A stretch of 64,000 bases of DNA from Diphasiastrum complanatum. Its lineage: Eukaryota > Streptophyta > Lycopodiopsida > Lycopodiales > Lycopodiaceae. Below the pieces are notes generated by a model. The model saw only the letters and a list, made by a program, of their open reading frames with translations, was not told the DNA's origin and ran no database searches. The translations under genes were made by a program, and so were the position numbers. The stretch covers positions 10,032,000 through 10,095,999 of the forward strand of contig CM055100.1 of assembly GCA_029204225.1 (NCBI GenBank), in the 5' to 3' direction. Below are positions 33,495 through 46,524 of the stretch, in pieces (position 1 is the first letter of the stretch; every line of letters starts with the position of its first letter).

Positions 33495-34699
33495 TCAGGT
33501 CTCCTCCTCTTCTAATTTGCCCCTCCACCTGACTAAAAATTCTTGAAGCACTCCACTCTGTAGAGTTCTCTGCCGGCTATTAACAATCGCCTCGGGTTCA
33601 GGTGGTCCACTCAGAGACTCATCACGAAGAAGTTCCACTAGATCTTCCACAGGGACCAGGGTCTCCCCAACCCCCAACGAGGGTTTTAACTTACTAACGT
33701 GGAAAATAGGATGAATTTCAACGTTAGCTGAAAGTTCTAGTTTGTATGCGACCTTGTTTATCACTTGGATAACTTTAAAAGGACCGCAATACTTAGGTGC
33801 CAACGTTGCACACTTAATAGTTTTCAAGCCCCTAGAGTGACTAGGGACTCTCAAAAACACCCAGTCGTTGACCATGAATACCTTGTGCTTCCGAGATAGA
33901 TCAGCATAGTGCCTTGCCCTGTCCTGGGCACTTCTTATGCTATCTTTAGCCAACACTAATTGGTGATCGAGGTTGAAAACCATACATAAGCATGAACGGG
34001 CTGAATCCGGTCGCTGAATGTTTTGCACTGTTATATGCAAATTCCACCAGTGGAAGGTACTGTTCCCAATCAGACTGCCAATGGCCCACATATACTCGCA
34101 GCATATCCTCCATCGTCTAGTTGGTCCTTTCCGTTTGACCATGATTTCGGATGATCTATAGAACTCAAACTTAAAGTTGTTTCCAACTTTTCAAATATTG
34201 CTTGCCAAAAATTTCCAGTGAATTTTGGGTCTCGGTCACTAACAATATCGCAAGACAGCCCGTATAGTCGAAAAAGCTTCTCAACAAACAGTTGAGCTAG
34301 TTCTAAAGCTTTAACAATAGTTTTCGTTGGGATAAATTGAGCAAACTTCGTAAATCTGTCAACAATGACCCAAACCGAATCGTAGCCCTTCCTTGTACGT
34401 GGAAGCCCGACCACAAAATCCATAGATATACTTTTCCACTTTCCGGTGGGAATATCTTAAGGATGTAATAGGCCACTAGCTTTTAGCCTCTTTGTTTCAT
34501 TTAACTAGCACTTAGTACATTTACGTACATAGGCCTCTACTTGACCTTTCATCTTAGGCCACCAAAATTGCCTTCGAACTAAGTCAAGTGTTCTTTGTAT
34601 ACCCGGATGTCCTACGCATGGACTATCATGACACTCATGCAAGATTTGGGCCCTTACAGTGTCATTCTCCGGTACACACACCTTTCCTATACGAAACAA
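33495..34699 (-). pseudogene. Gypsy integrase with chromodomain-like C-terminus
   Basis: Minus strand. The zinc-binding part reads HECHDSPCVGHPGIQRT...CTKC. The core follows with MDFVVGLPRTRKGYDS (first Asp) and DIVSDRDPKF (second Asp). A shift then leads into a frame with IHPIFHVSKLKPSLG and a C-terminal LQEFLVRWRG motif, as in chromodomain elements, where the domain guides integration to marked chromatin. Several frame breaks are present. Confidence 0.82.
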
Positions 34700-34713
34700 A
34701 ATCCTGTTTTGAA

Positions 34714-35331
34714 TTAGGAAATCCGTTTTAGTCTTTCCCTAATTGAGGAATCTTGCAAACCTAAATCGACCCCCAAAAGTACTTGTTGCCGATACTTTCC
34801 AAAAAAATGATCGGACTCATATAGTCCTTGAAGAGACTGAAACAACTCCGGTTCTATAATAGTAAAGCACAATTGATTAATAACCGGTAACCGACTCAAA
34901 GCATCCGCTAGAGTATTTTGACTTCCTTTACAATAACGTATAGAAAAGTCAAAGATTTGCATCAACTCAGCCCATCTAGCTTGCCTCCCCTTTAAATCTG
35001 TAGCATCACAGAAATATCGAAGAGTCTGATGATCCGTCAAAACTTCAAATCTGGCTCCATACAAATAATGTCGTCAAATTTTCAAGGAATGAACAATTGC
35101 AAACAGTTCCTTCTCATAGGTACAATACCTAGACTGAGCAGAATTGAGTTTCTTGTTTTTATAAGCCACAGGATGTCCATCCTGCATCAAAACAGCTCCA
35201 ATAGCATAATTACTGGCATCGGTCCTAACCACAAAAGTCTTATTAGAATCGCCAATGATTAGTATTGGTGCCGAAGTGACACTTTTCTTAAGCAACTCAA
35301 AACAAATATTCATATCCTCTGTCCACACCAC
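34714..35331 (-). pseudogene. Gypsy RNase H
   Basis: Minus-strand frames 35331-35074 and 35064-34714: [17 protein letters not shown] with the first catalytic Asp, ELFAIVHSLK, then FEVLTDHQTLRYF and NTLADALSRLP. One stop lies between the frames. It degrades template RNA during reverse transcription. Confidence 0.85.
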
Positions 35332-36950
35332 TAGTGGATCTTTGCCCTCCGACTTAGCCTCTTATAGCCTTTCAAGGCCTGGGTAAGGGGACATGCCAAT
35401 CGAGCAAATTGGGGAATATGCCGATGGAAAAATCCCACAAACCCCAAGAAAGACTTGATTTTCCGAACTGTGGTGAGAATAGGCCAATCAGTAACCCTCT
35501 AAATACGATCAACTTCAATCTCCACCCCCCGTTCAAAAATCTTATGCCCCAAGTAGGACAATTCCTTAATTAAAAAGTCACACTTAGAGTCCTTGGCAAA
35601 GAGCTTTTCCCGTCTTAGAATGTCCAAGACAATCCTAAGATGCTCTTTATGTTCCGCCAAAGTCTTACTGAACACTAGGATATCATCTAAGAATACCACT
35701 ACGAATCTTCCCAAATATGGCCTGAACAAATCGTTCATCATTTGTTGGAAAGTTGCCGGGGCATTGGTCAAACCAAAAGGCAACACCAAAAATTCGTAGT
35801 GACCAAAGCAAGTTCGAAACCCGGTTTTTGGTATATCTTCTGTCTTAATGCATATTTGATGGTAGCCCGATCTTAAATATATCTTGGTAAAGTACTCATC
35901 ACCACCAAGATAGTCTATTAAATCATCCATCCGCGGCAGTGGATATCTATTCTTGATGGTTACCTTGTTCAATTTCTTATAGTCGACGCAAAACCTTATA
36001 GTCCCATCCTTCTTGGCCACCAGAACCACTGGTGATGCCCAAGGAGACTTACTAGGTTGTACCCTCCCCTTTTTCAGGTAATCATGTAATTGCCTATTTA
36101 CCTCAGTCTCTTTCGATGCACTCATCCTATAAGGACGCTGTGCGATTGGAATTGCTCCAAGTATTAGGTCAATTTTATGATCAACTGTCCTTTCTGGTGG
36201 TAAACCTACAAGAAGTTCTAAAAAAACATCATTGAACTCCTGTCTAAGTTCATTATAGGCCTCAAAATCTGTAGTGTTCTTACTGGGTATATTCATGGCA
36301 ATTATGTTAAGTTCTTTATCATTGCAGCAAATGATATCATTATGAAAACATAAATAAACTTTAAAATCAGAATTCTTCATAATAGAATTAAGTTCCCGTT
36401 TAGAATAAGGGTTAACATTTTTAGTGTCAACACTTAAACTAGACCTGATCTTAATTAAAGAATTCTCATGCATAAAAGATAAAGATTTCTCAACAAAATC
36501 AATTCTCAATGATTTGTTTTTATCAGCCTGCCATTGTTGCCCAAGAACAATATCTACATTAGCTAATTGAACAGCATGGAATTCTAGTTTTTCAGAATAA
36601 TCCTGAATGTGCAATTCTACATCAGGAACAATAAAATCCATCACATCGGAATTACTTCCCGATGCCATTGTCACACAGTATTTTTTCTCACTTTTTTTGG
36701 TAGGAAGGTTTAGCGTTTGCACCAAATTTACATTAATAAAGTTATGAGTGGATCCCGTGTCAAAAAGAACATTAACAACTTGATCATTAACTTTACCTTT
36801 AATGCAAATAAGGTCATTAGGACCAAAAACTAAATAACTAAGGAAACAAACATCCATCTCATTACTTCGAGATAGATTACCTGAGGTTGAAGCTCGTTTT
36901 TTGACACAATCACGTGCAAGGTGACCCTCGCCATTGCACTTGAAGCACAG
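35332..36950 (-). pseudogene. Gypsy zinc knuckle, protease and reverse transcriptase
   Basis: Minus strand. The CCHC knuckle [14 protein letters not shown] (about 36940-36899) runs in frame into protease ([13 protein letters not shown]) and RT ([64 protein letters not shown] near 35676-35702). The frame is 452 codons long, the best preserved in the window. It stops at 35499; the RT thumb continues in broken frames to 35332. Gag upstream of the knuckle is lost. Confidence 0.88.
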
Positions 36951-37054
36951 GTTCTTCTTACAAGCTTTAGCTTTATCATTGCCACCATGATGGTTTTTAA
37001 AGTTTTTCTTGGTTTTCTTAGGATTGTTGGAATTGGGATGTATTCATGATCATT

Positions 37055-37225
37055 ATTCAAAGTGTCATGATTAATATTCAGAATATCCAAAATCAATACT
37101 TAGAGTGTCACGATCGATATTTAGAGTATTTTCAATCAATATTTAGAGCATTACAATCAATATCTAGAGTATTATGATCAACACTCAAAGTATCCACATT
37201 TGACTATTCACGTTTCAATACTCAA
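37055..37225 (+). repeat. 21-22 base degenerate tandem repeat
   Basis: About seven or eight units of a tatttagagtattacaatcaa-like sequence with 21-23 base spacing, exactly where the gag of the minus-strand Gypsy would be expected. Confidence 0.75.
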
Positions 37226-38499
37226 AGTATTTACACATCATCCATCAAGTCTTCATCCAATATGCAAGACAAATATTTTTTTGATGACCTACAATAATTC
37301 AAACACCCTGATTCATAAATTAAAGTAATAAGCAAAAAAATATTCTTGCGTAAAATTAAATTGACAAACAAGGCACTTCCATGATATTGCTATAAAAAAA
37401 ATCCATTTATACACATGCTTTTGTGAAAGAGAATACCAAAAAGCAAGCAACATCTTTGTTCTCTACCTAAGGTAATTCTCTAGTGTATTCTTGTTTATAA
37501 CACATTAAGCAAACATATTATGGCTTTTACATATTATGATTAGTTGCATGTATCCATTTTCTTGATTGTGTTGCTTTTACCTTGTAAATGTGGTGATTAA
37601 AAATAGATTACATGTTCAGATGCTAATATTGGCACATGATATATATAGTTACTTGAATTCGACATAGATTATGAGAGGGAAGTTTGTATACAAAGTAGCA
37701 AAAAGATGCATGTACATGTACTCTTTCAACTTTGGTATATGCATCAAGTATGGCCATTTTAGTCTCTTTATTCACATGAGCTTTGATTTTGAGAGCATCC
37801 TTGTGAGCCTTTAACATTTGTGTGCTTCCACCTAAGAGACACTAAATGAGGGGTCATTCGTGCAGTACGATAACTCGAACTATGTGGGGGTGCTATTTAA
37901 GTCTAAACTAATATGTAACAAAGAACAATATATCTATCAATTCTTATTATTAAAAGGTGATTGACTTTGTGTTAAGTGAGTGCATTGTGTACCTAGTGCA
38001 AAAATCTGGTGTATGTAGTAAATCAAGACAAAACAAACCTCAATGTAGTAAATGAGCTTTTTGCACATTGTTTTCTCTTTGTGTGCTTCAAGAGCTATCA
38101 ACTCATCATGCATCCAATGTCATTTTGCTTTTGGTTGCACACAATTATGGGAAAAGAACCAGTCTATTATATTGTCATTTTATCAATTCGTAAGTCAATG
38201 TACAAGCAGCATTTTGATGGATCATAAGCACTGAAATAACTATTAGCACAATATTGTTGGTTATGACTACAAAGATTGCATGTTGTGATGTTGGCAATAG
38301 AAAGTTTAAGCCATCATCATAACCATCCAAAAAGCTCGATGTCAGTACCATTTCAGTCCAATATGCATAGTACTTGTCTAAAAGTATGTGAACTTTGCAA
38401 TGGCCCTTTCGGTTGCTCTTACTGATCAAATATTGTGAGAATGGTGGAACATAATGTTATCTCGACAATTGAAAGAAGAATTCTCTTACAATTATCTAT
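37226..38499. other. No gene recognised
   Basis: AT-rich sequence, only short frames. The 5' LTR and primer site of the minus-strand Gypsy would be expected about here but are not recognisable. Confidence 0.5.
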
Positions 38500-38605
38500 A
38501 AACGCTTTTATGAGTAAAAGTCTTCAAAAGAAGTAAGAATTTCTATGAAATGTTTTTTTTTAACGATAACTCAAAAAAGGTTTGCAAAGCACTGAGTGAA
38601 ACGCG
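38500..38605 (-). repeat. Inverted-repeat arm, left
   Basis: The reverse complement resembles 40465-40570, including the shared gaagacttttactcataaaa and a gtgctttg.aaacc...tttgagttatc segment. With the right arm it frames about 2 kb of AT-rich sequence. Confidence 0.6.
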
Positions 38606-38903
38606 TCATTACTAATTAGCCATCTTTGAACAATTGTACAAACCGCCAAACTCCAGTATCCACGGCCCATTCATTGCAATGTGCATTGTACATACTACAT
38701 ACACCAGATTTTTGCACTACGTACACAATGCACACAAATTTATCACAAAATTGCATCACTTTTGCCAATTATGGAGATGACTTTTTAGAGAAGAGGAGTC
38801 AGGACTTAAGTCTCAAGAGGAGTAAACTGTAACGACTCTCATAAAAACAGCCACTTTGCAAAGAGCATTCATTCATTGCATGCAGATTCGAGAAAATATT
38901 TAT

Positions 38904-39060
38904 GCCAGACGTACACGGTACACAGTGCACACAGAATAGCATTCACTTGAGACTTGAGTCTTGATTGTGAATTCTGAAGTTGAACAGACGTACACGGTAC
39001 ACAGTGCACACAAAATAGCATTCACTTGAGTCTTGATTGTGAAATATTCTGAAGTTGAGC
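38904..39060 (+). repeat. Tandem duplication of about 80 bases
   Basis: Two head-to-tail copies sharing gacgtacacggtacacagtg and the following cacttgagtcttgattgtga stretch; the first copy has a small internal insertion. Confidence 0.85.
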
Positions 39061-40464
39061 AGATATTTGCATGATCGGTGCGGCTGATCGCTATAAAGAA
39101 ATTCGCTTTATCATCTGTCTTAAGGAAAGCAAGAGGCCATGAAGTTATGAACCATCCACCAGTGACCAAAATTTACTTTCAATGTTAAAGTAGCTGGTAG
39201 CAGCTCTATTCACTCGCTGCATGATCGAGGAAACTTGAAAGCGTTCGCCGTTAACACATGCTTTACATAAATGCCAGCTATGAGCCTATACAGAACGCAA
39301 GTGGGCTGTAGTAGAGTCTGTATACTCTAGTTGGTCGGACAAAGCCACATAATAAACTACCGGCCAAACTCAACGCGCAGCTTACAACAACTTACAAGGT
39401 TTGACAACAGCCTTTGGGCAATTGTGTCCGTCATCTCCGTCCTGCCACATGTGATTACGGCCGAGGCCCGGAGACACCCACCCACCTTAGGCACAGGTGC
39501 TTTGATACTTGGTTACATAAGGACGTAGGTAGTTGGTACCTTTTAAGTACATACTACAGTGTATGCGAGAGTCGAGTTTATCTTAGATTCTTAAGCACAA
39601 CTTGACTATGCAGAGTGCTGCACACTAAGACAAAGACAACACACTAAGACAGTGTATAAAAGAATAAACTTTCTCCTGTTTTCATTAATAAAAGATGGGA
39701 AAAAGAATTATAAAAAATCACAGCAATGCACTGCAGTGCTGGGATCATTAATGTTTTCAGTACAACGTAGTGTCTCAGATCAGTAAACTTTACATTCCAA
39801 CCAGTGATCTGGATTCTGGAAAATTGAAATCTCTCGATTCTCGAGTCTTCAGAGCAGTGCTTTGGAAACATCTCTCAAGTTTTAATATATTACATCTTTG
39901 AATGGATATAAGCTTTTGAGAGATAATGCCTTCTAAAACGTTGAACTCAAAAGTTGCATTCTAAAATCCTAAAACTATTAAAAATTGCAATAGTTACCCT
40001 TGTTTAAAAAAAGTGCATCTATTAAAACTATTTTTGATATCCTAAAATATATTCATCTTAAAGTCTTTTCAAAAATTGGGCATCAACCTAGCTGGGTCCA
40101 ACAATTATTTTCATGGTACATTGTGTTATAAGGTTAAAAAATTGCCACGTATCAATAGGTTTACAACGTAACTTATATAAAAAATTGTGCAAAAGATCGA
40201 GCACCTGCAAGGTATAACTTTCCCATTTCAAAATTTAATGTGGATTTATGAAGTATTATAATAATCTACATGCATTCTATATATTCAAAAGCCAACAGTT
40301 TAAAATCTTACATATCTCTTACTAAATGTAAAATTTTTTACAAAATAAAATTTCTATCGGTTTTTAAGAAGTCAACATCCTGCATTATATTTTTAAAGTC
40401 AGTTTTTGAGAAAAGTTGCCGATTCCATTCCTATACTATGCCAGTTTTCCCGAGCACTGCTTCA
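39061..40464. other. No gene recognised
   Basis: AT-rich. The motif cttcagagcagtgctttg occurs near 39848 and again near 40460. No coding frame of interest. Confidence 0.5.
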
Positions 40465-40570
40465 GAGCAGTGCTTTGAAAACCGCTTTTGAGTTATCTTC
40501 AAAAAACCTGTATTTTGTAAACTTTTTAGTTTTTTGAAGACTTTTACTCATAAAAGGCTTTATGTGCTTG
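40465..40570 (+). repeat. Inverted-repeat arm, right
   Basis: Partner of 38500-38605. A further relative with the agtttttgagaaaagatg and ctttcccaaacatt motifs lies at about 40820-40880, and another at about 49000-49045. Confidence 0.6.
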
Positions 40571-43290
40571 TATAAAAACTTAGCAAATATTTTATAACAC
40601 TAGTTTTTTCGAGAACTTACAATACTTTGCCAGTTTTCCCGAGCACTACTTCGGAGTTTATCTTATATTTTCATGTACCCAACTTCATGTGTTGTTAGCA
40701 AGCTTGCAATGTGCATCCACTGAGCTAAGCCTCTGGGGAAACGTTTTTTGAGGTACCCTTTAAGATTGTTAAATTTTTAAGGACTATTACTCATAAAAGG
40801 GATAAATTAACATTTTTCTTCATGATGCTAGTTTTTGAGAAAAGATGTCGATTTCATTCCTATACTTTGTCGGCTTTCCCAAACATTGAGCTAAGCTATT
40901 GTGACCATTTGCTAAAGATGAGGTTTGAGTGTGTCACAATTACATGAGTCTATATACTGACTTTTTGTTTTTTTTTAAATGTAATGCAATTTCTACAAAT
41001 TGGATGCTCTATGTAATGCAAAGCTTCTTGTGATGTTTAAATTACATTGTTAACTTTGTCACAATTGCAATAAGCTATTATGTTTATTAGCTTTCACTCC
41101 TAGATGAGTTTGAGCATTTTAATGAGGTTTTGTCTTTTTTGTAATTCTTCTAAAATGCAATCTTTGTTCTTTCTTTTTTTAAAATTAACAATACGTCTAC
41201 TTAATGCAAAACCTCTTTTGATATATTAATAGTAGATGTACATACCTCATTTTGGTGAAGATATTGGATGGAGAGATGGGTAACTACATTGTATAGAATT
41301 TCCTACATTGTCATGCTTGTCTGAATGATAATCATGGCCTATTATTTTATGCTCCCTCTTTTCTAACATTATTATACATCCAAAATAGGTCCATCATATT
41401 TGATCCACTTGAAGAGTTTAAAGATGTTTTAGATGTTTCTACATCCTGACGAGGTTTCATAGTTAGAAATTGTGTAGACAATCTTGGCATATTTAGGTTT
41501 GTTCCTTTATGCATGAAGCTTTCATAGGTCACACTGTTGAATATGGGTGACTAAAACATTCTTATTTTCTTTGGCAAGAACTTAGTGAGTCCTAACTCAA
41601 CAACAAACATAATCAATACAACTAGGAGCCAATAAACATAGTCTAATCAAGAAGATCTAGTAGGTAAAGTCTAAGCCACATTAATTTGTATTGTACTAAC
41701 ATCTTCATTCATACAGATGAAGAGCCTTGAATATAACAACAATAATAAATATGAAAAGAGATGGATATATGATGATTTTTACAAGTAAATGTGAATAGCC
41801 CTATTTTGAAGGTCAGGCATTGGTGGGATACTCTACTTGCATTGTGGCATAGTAATGCAAGGTGCTTCAAATGCTTCCAGGGAGATTAAAGATTCAATTT
41901 TACATTAACTACATGATCTCTACTTGTTTTCTTGTACACTATGATTGGTATAGTAAATCCTAGTGATTATCACGCCAATTACATAGAGTAGTTCAACGTT
42001 CCAACTTATTCCATTTTCAAAAAATTTGGACTTAAGCATATTTGTCTATCCTTCAATAAAAATAGCTCTCATAATTGTCCCAATTTGGTTTTTTTTTACT
42101 TCTATTGTTTTTTGTCCCAAGAAAATAGCAATAACATTGAGACTAAAACTACAAACAAGAGGAGATTAAGACATGCATGTTGATATAGCAACAAGAAGCA
42201 AAATATAAAAAAGGCTCCATGAAATCGCATCAAAAGTAGGTAGCTCATTACAAAACATTGTATAGAACTCAAGAGAGAATGGATTTGTGTAGATTGGGCA
42301 CATGAGACATGCCATAAAGGATCCCATTGGCTCTCATTCACAAGAGGAAGAGGAGGAAGACTTCAAGTTCACTCAATTGTAAATGGCCAAAAAGTTTCTA
42401 AAATTGATGTCCAATGTCTACTTATATACGAATCTCATTCCTTGGACTAAAGATAATCGTCACCTACTTTTTTAAGTCTACTTTAGGCCCTCTTTGGCTT
42501 GCTATTCTTATCTAAGGCACTTTTTCGGGCCCAACAAGTATTACAATGGATATTAAAATGCACTTATGAGTACATATGTATTCAGACACTTTTCCTGGTT
42601 AAACATTTTCATTCTGAAAAGTGAAGACACTTGTTTGATATTCTTGAAAGCTCCAAATTTGTAATGTTAAGTTTTCTTTGTTGAGGATATCATAACCAAT
42701 AGCTTGACGCTAATAATATTGGCCATCATTACATGAAAGAGTTGTTCACCCAAGTATTTCCTCATCACATAGGTTCTTTAATTTTATCAATCTTTCCATC
42801 ATGTAACACCTTGTCCCAATATCCAACAACTTTAGTTGGCTCCAAAATCATTTTTTTTCATGGTTTTGAAGGTGGCAAGCAATGGTAGCAACAGAGTGTT
42901 CTCTTAAGCATTCCTTTTTTAAGAGTTACATGGAGCTCCAAGTTCTCTCAATTTGAAAATAAGCCAAATGTAATTCAAAATTATGTCTCTTGCCTACTTA
43001 TAGACAAAGCCCATGTCTTAACTAAAATTAACTATGTTGGAGTCTAGTTAGCCCTTGTAAAGCCTTATCATGTGTACTTGGGCCCTTCTTGCCCTATCAT
43101 GTAGATTTTTGAGTTGTTTTGGGGGCTTCTGGCTGCTCCTGTTCGTGCTACCTTTGTGGATAGCTTGCGGAAATTTTGTAGGATCCTAAGCAAACGACTA
43201 CAGACCACAAATTTCAAAACATTCTATCAGTTTAAACGACACGAACAATGAGAGATGCAATAGAAGAGAGCATTTGTATTTGTATTTTGT
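40571..43290. other. No gene recognised
   Basis: AT-rich sequence with only short frames on both strands, none resembling a known domain. Scattered poly-T tracts. Confidence 0.5.
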
Positions 43291-43649
43291 TTTTGAGTGA
43301 GTCGATTGGTGTCTCGCTCATTGGCAGCTTGTCGCTCCTCTAACAGAAGTTGCTATATTCTGCTCATTGACAAACTTTCATGCATAGCTGATAGTGCTAA
43401 CAATAAGCTAACACTAACACTGTTCTATACTTCTACTCATTCTTGGTCACTTAATTGTAGTAATCAATCCTACGCTTATATCCACTACGTGGAGTTTACA
43501 AGATAGTTTAACTGTGAATTCCAAGACATGTTTATGCTAATCAATTAGTTAGCTACCCTATGTCAACATGGCTTCTGGCGGCTGAACGTGATAGTACAAG
43601 ACTTCACGCTCGTCGAGCTACCAATTGTAAGCTCAACTTATTTATCTTC

Positions 43650-44330
43650 GGATTTGGCTAGCGGTTCATCCTCAACACTTTTTGGTATTCGGGCACTTGA
43701 TTGCAAGGATGAACATCGAACACTTCACCTTCGATCTTCGCTTTGTGTTCGACCTTCGGGGTGTGTTCGATCTTCAAAGTGTGTTTGACCTTTGAGGTGT
43801 GTTCGACCTTCAAGACCCTTTCATCAAGGTTGCAGGAGTTCACCATTTTAGACACTCCCTCTTGAATGTTGCAACCTTTGTGTATGTCTAGTCCCATTGC
43901 CTTTCTTTGTTTCATGAAGAGTGGTTTGTCGAGTGGCTTCATGAGCAAATCTCTCTACGAATGCCACGAACTTCTTGAAAGAGTCAAAAACTTCGGATTT
44001 TTTCTTTAAATAATAGATTGTGTCATCCGGTTGTAATCATCAATGAATGTCAAGAAGTACCTCAATCATGAGAGCGAATCGACTTTCATCGGTCCACAAA
44101 CATCTGAGTAGACGGAGTGGACGAGCTCAAGCACTTCCTTGGCTCTTTTCCCTTCATGCACAAATGGACTTCGATGTTGGTTGCCCTTTTGGTAGGCTTC
44201 ACAAAAGCCAGTGTCAGGTCTAGATATCTTCATATTTGTGACAGTTTCTGTTCTGCTCATGTCGTAGAGACTTTTCATGTTCAGATGATACATTCTTCTA
44301 TGCCAAAGTTGATCTTCATTTTTTTATGCA
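43650..44330 (-). pseudogene. Copia integrase fragment
   Basis: Minus strand, frame 44293-44066: a GNQHRSPF motif, then LELVHSVYSDVCGPM, carrying the first catalytic Asp of integrase. It continues in other frames with a FIDDYNRM motif and LKKKSEVFDSFKKFVAFVE to about 43950. After that the core is lost and a short repetitive region begins. Confidence 0.7.
43746..43818 (-). repeat. 18-base tandem repeat in coding frame
   Basis: About four units of gtgttcgaccttcrgggt. On the minus strand they read as six-residue steps (KVEHTS, KVKHTL, KIEHTP, KVEHKA) within an open frame. Confidence 0.75.
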
Positions 44331-44384
44331 TTTAGTATGCTATCAGAAGTGTTGATAATCTTGGCTTGGTACAGGTTACCTTCT

Positions 44385-44924
44385 CTAGACCCAATAGTCA
44401 ACAGCTTGTTTGTTCTTACCTCGATCATTCGGCATATATTGCCATTGAACAGAACTCAAATTCCAAGATCCACGATCTTGGATACAGTTAGGAGGTCTCT
44501 TCTTAGTGAGGGTACATAGAGTGCTCCTGGCAGCTTCGCTTGTCCCAACAGTGTTCATAGTTGTAGAGTCTTGATGCCCTTTCACATCATGTTGGCTCCC
44601 ATCGCCTAGAATCACTGCTCTATTGTTTTCGAGTTTTTTGTGGTTGATCAAGACTTTCTTGTTGCAGGTAATGTGTGAAGTCGCTCTTGAATCGATGACT
44701 ATGTCGTAGTCCTGCTCTACATAGCTTGTTGAAGCCTCATCAAATATTGTGAAGGCTTCGTCGCTCTTGTCTACATTAACGGTGTAAATTTGACCCACTC
44801 CCCTGTGTCCCTCTATAATCCTCCACAAAGTTAGGTAATAACTCAACGCTACTTGGCACTCTCTCTTCCTCATCACATTCTGCTTCAGAAAACTTTGAGG
44901 GTCCAGTCCTCTCGTAAGTGTCAT
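44385..44924 (-). pseudogene. Copia-type protease region
   Basis: Minus-strand frame with IVIDSRATSHITCNKK; the catalytic DSGA reads DSRA, a Gly-to-Arg change. ENNRAVILGDGSQHDVKGH follows, typical of the Copia segment after protease. It lies directly downstream of a Gypsy-type gag on the same strand. Confidence 0.7.
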
Positions 44925-46524
44925 GTGGTAGTCTTGTATGATATAATTCTCTCATTCTTGGCAACTTACGCCCTAGTGTCTGTCGGCTACTATTTAGCAT
45001 CGGATTTCTCATGGTCTGACATTCACGTGTGGTGATGTATGCTTCCTCTAGAATCGTGGCTCTAGATATTGCCTCTTCCAATGATGAGACTCTAGATTGG
45101 CGTACCACTAGCTTGGTATTACTCGACAGTCCTCTCAAAAAGCTATCAAGTAGTAGTTGTGGAGGTAATACCATTGTAAAACTTAGGTCCAGCTGGTGCA
45201 CTAATCCTCCAAATCATCTAGCATATTGATGCACAGTTTTTATAGATGTTTGTTGTATGGTAGATAGGGCAAATATCAAACTATCTAGATTATAAATGCC
45301 TCTGAATTCTCTAAAGAATTTTTGATAGTACTTCTCCAGTGTGCTGATAGAAGCTTTAGGTAGAGTATGGTACCATCTCCTGGCTGTTCCTACCAAAGTA
45401 GTTGTGAACAACATCATCTGATGCATAGGACTCACCCTATTCACGAGCATTAGTGTTTCAAAATCCTCGACATGCTCATGGGCATCTTCATCCTCATTCC
45501 CGTGAAATTGCGGTAGGAGACCTACTGTTTCAAGTATCCCCCCAGTGTCATCTGGGACAACTATTGGCTCAGTCACCCTCCTTACTCTCGAAGTGATAAG
45601 AGTAGGGCTAGGAGCTAGCACAGTCGGGTGAGCTATGGGCGGATCATCATTCTCATCTAAAATTTCTTCCATGACAATCTTCTTGTCATGGTTGGTCTCG
45701 ATCGAATTTAAGTTCAATTCAATCTTACTCTCTACCATTGACTCAAAGCTTGGGTCCTCCCATATGACTTCTTCCTCAAGTCCTTCATCCGAGTTTGATT
45801 GAACTTTGCTTTCAAACGTGGCTTTCCACTCAGATTTTGTGTCCTCCTCCTCTGGAGTTGGCTCCATTTCATTTTTCGACATGGTCTCCCACTCCAATCC
45901 ATCACTATAACTCTCAACTGAACTAAGCATCTCCTCCTCACTGTCATAATGTGTCGAGGGCTCACCTATCTCTACTTCTAATTGGCGGTCATCCGTGTGG
46001 GTATCTGACCGTGTTTCCCATTTTTGTAGTGATAGCGCTATTGTTATTTGTAGATCAATGGTGCTATCCTCATGATCTTCAAGAAAAGTTATGTTCATGA
46101 GCTCTTGTGGTGGCTGTTCCTGAGTGTCAACTACTTTTGGGAGTATGAGAGGTGCATCTTCTGCTAGACTCCTGCTATTTGCGGCTAGACATGGTTCTCT
46201 AGGCAATAGACTAGCCTCTTGTAATGAAATTTCTATAGCCAGGTCTAGTCCTGCGTACGACAATCCTCCTAGTTCTAGTTGTGGTCCTTCGGGCTCTAGC
46301 TGAGATTCGATCAAGAGGTCTTCTAGTATGACGTGCTTGTCTTCCGAGTCTATGTCTAGCCCTATCAATGTAAGGTCTTCTCTTCCATACTCTTCCTAAT
46401 CAAGGGCCTCTAAAAACACGTCAATGGCACTAGTAAGTCCTTCTTCGGTCATTACCTGTAGTGTATCCATCGATATATCTGGCTCACAGAGCATTTTCTT
46501 CCTCTCTAATTCTAGAGGAGGCAT
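44776..46524 (-). pseudogene. Ty3-type gag with long acidic N-terminus
   Basis: Minus-strand ATG at 46524. A long Glu/Asp/Ser-rich N-terminal region of about 270 codons precedes a retrotransposon gag domain: LLPQFHGNEDEDAHEHVEDFE, LVGTARRWYHTLP and YYQKFFREFR, continuing with LLLDSFLRGLSSNTK. Stops are at 46396-46398 and near 45211. No zinc knuckle is visible. The overlap with the Copia-type protease frame at 44776-44924 marks the joint between two element types. Confidence 0.75.
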
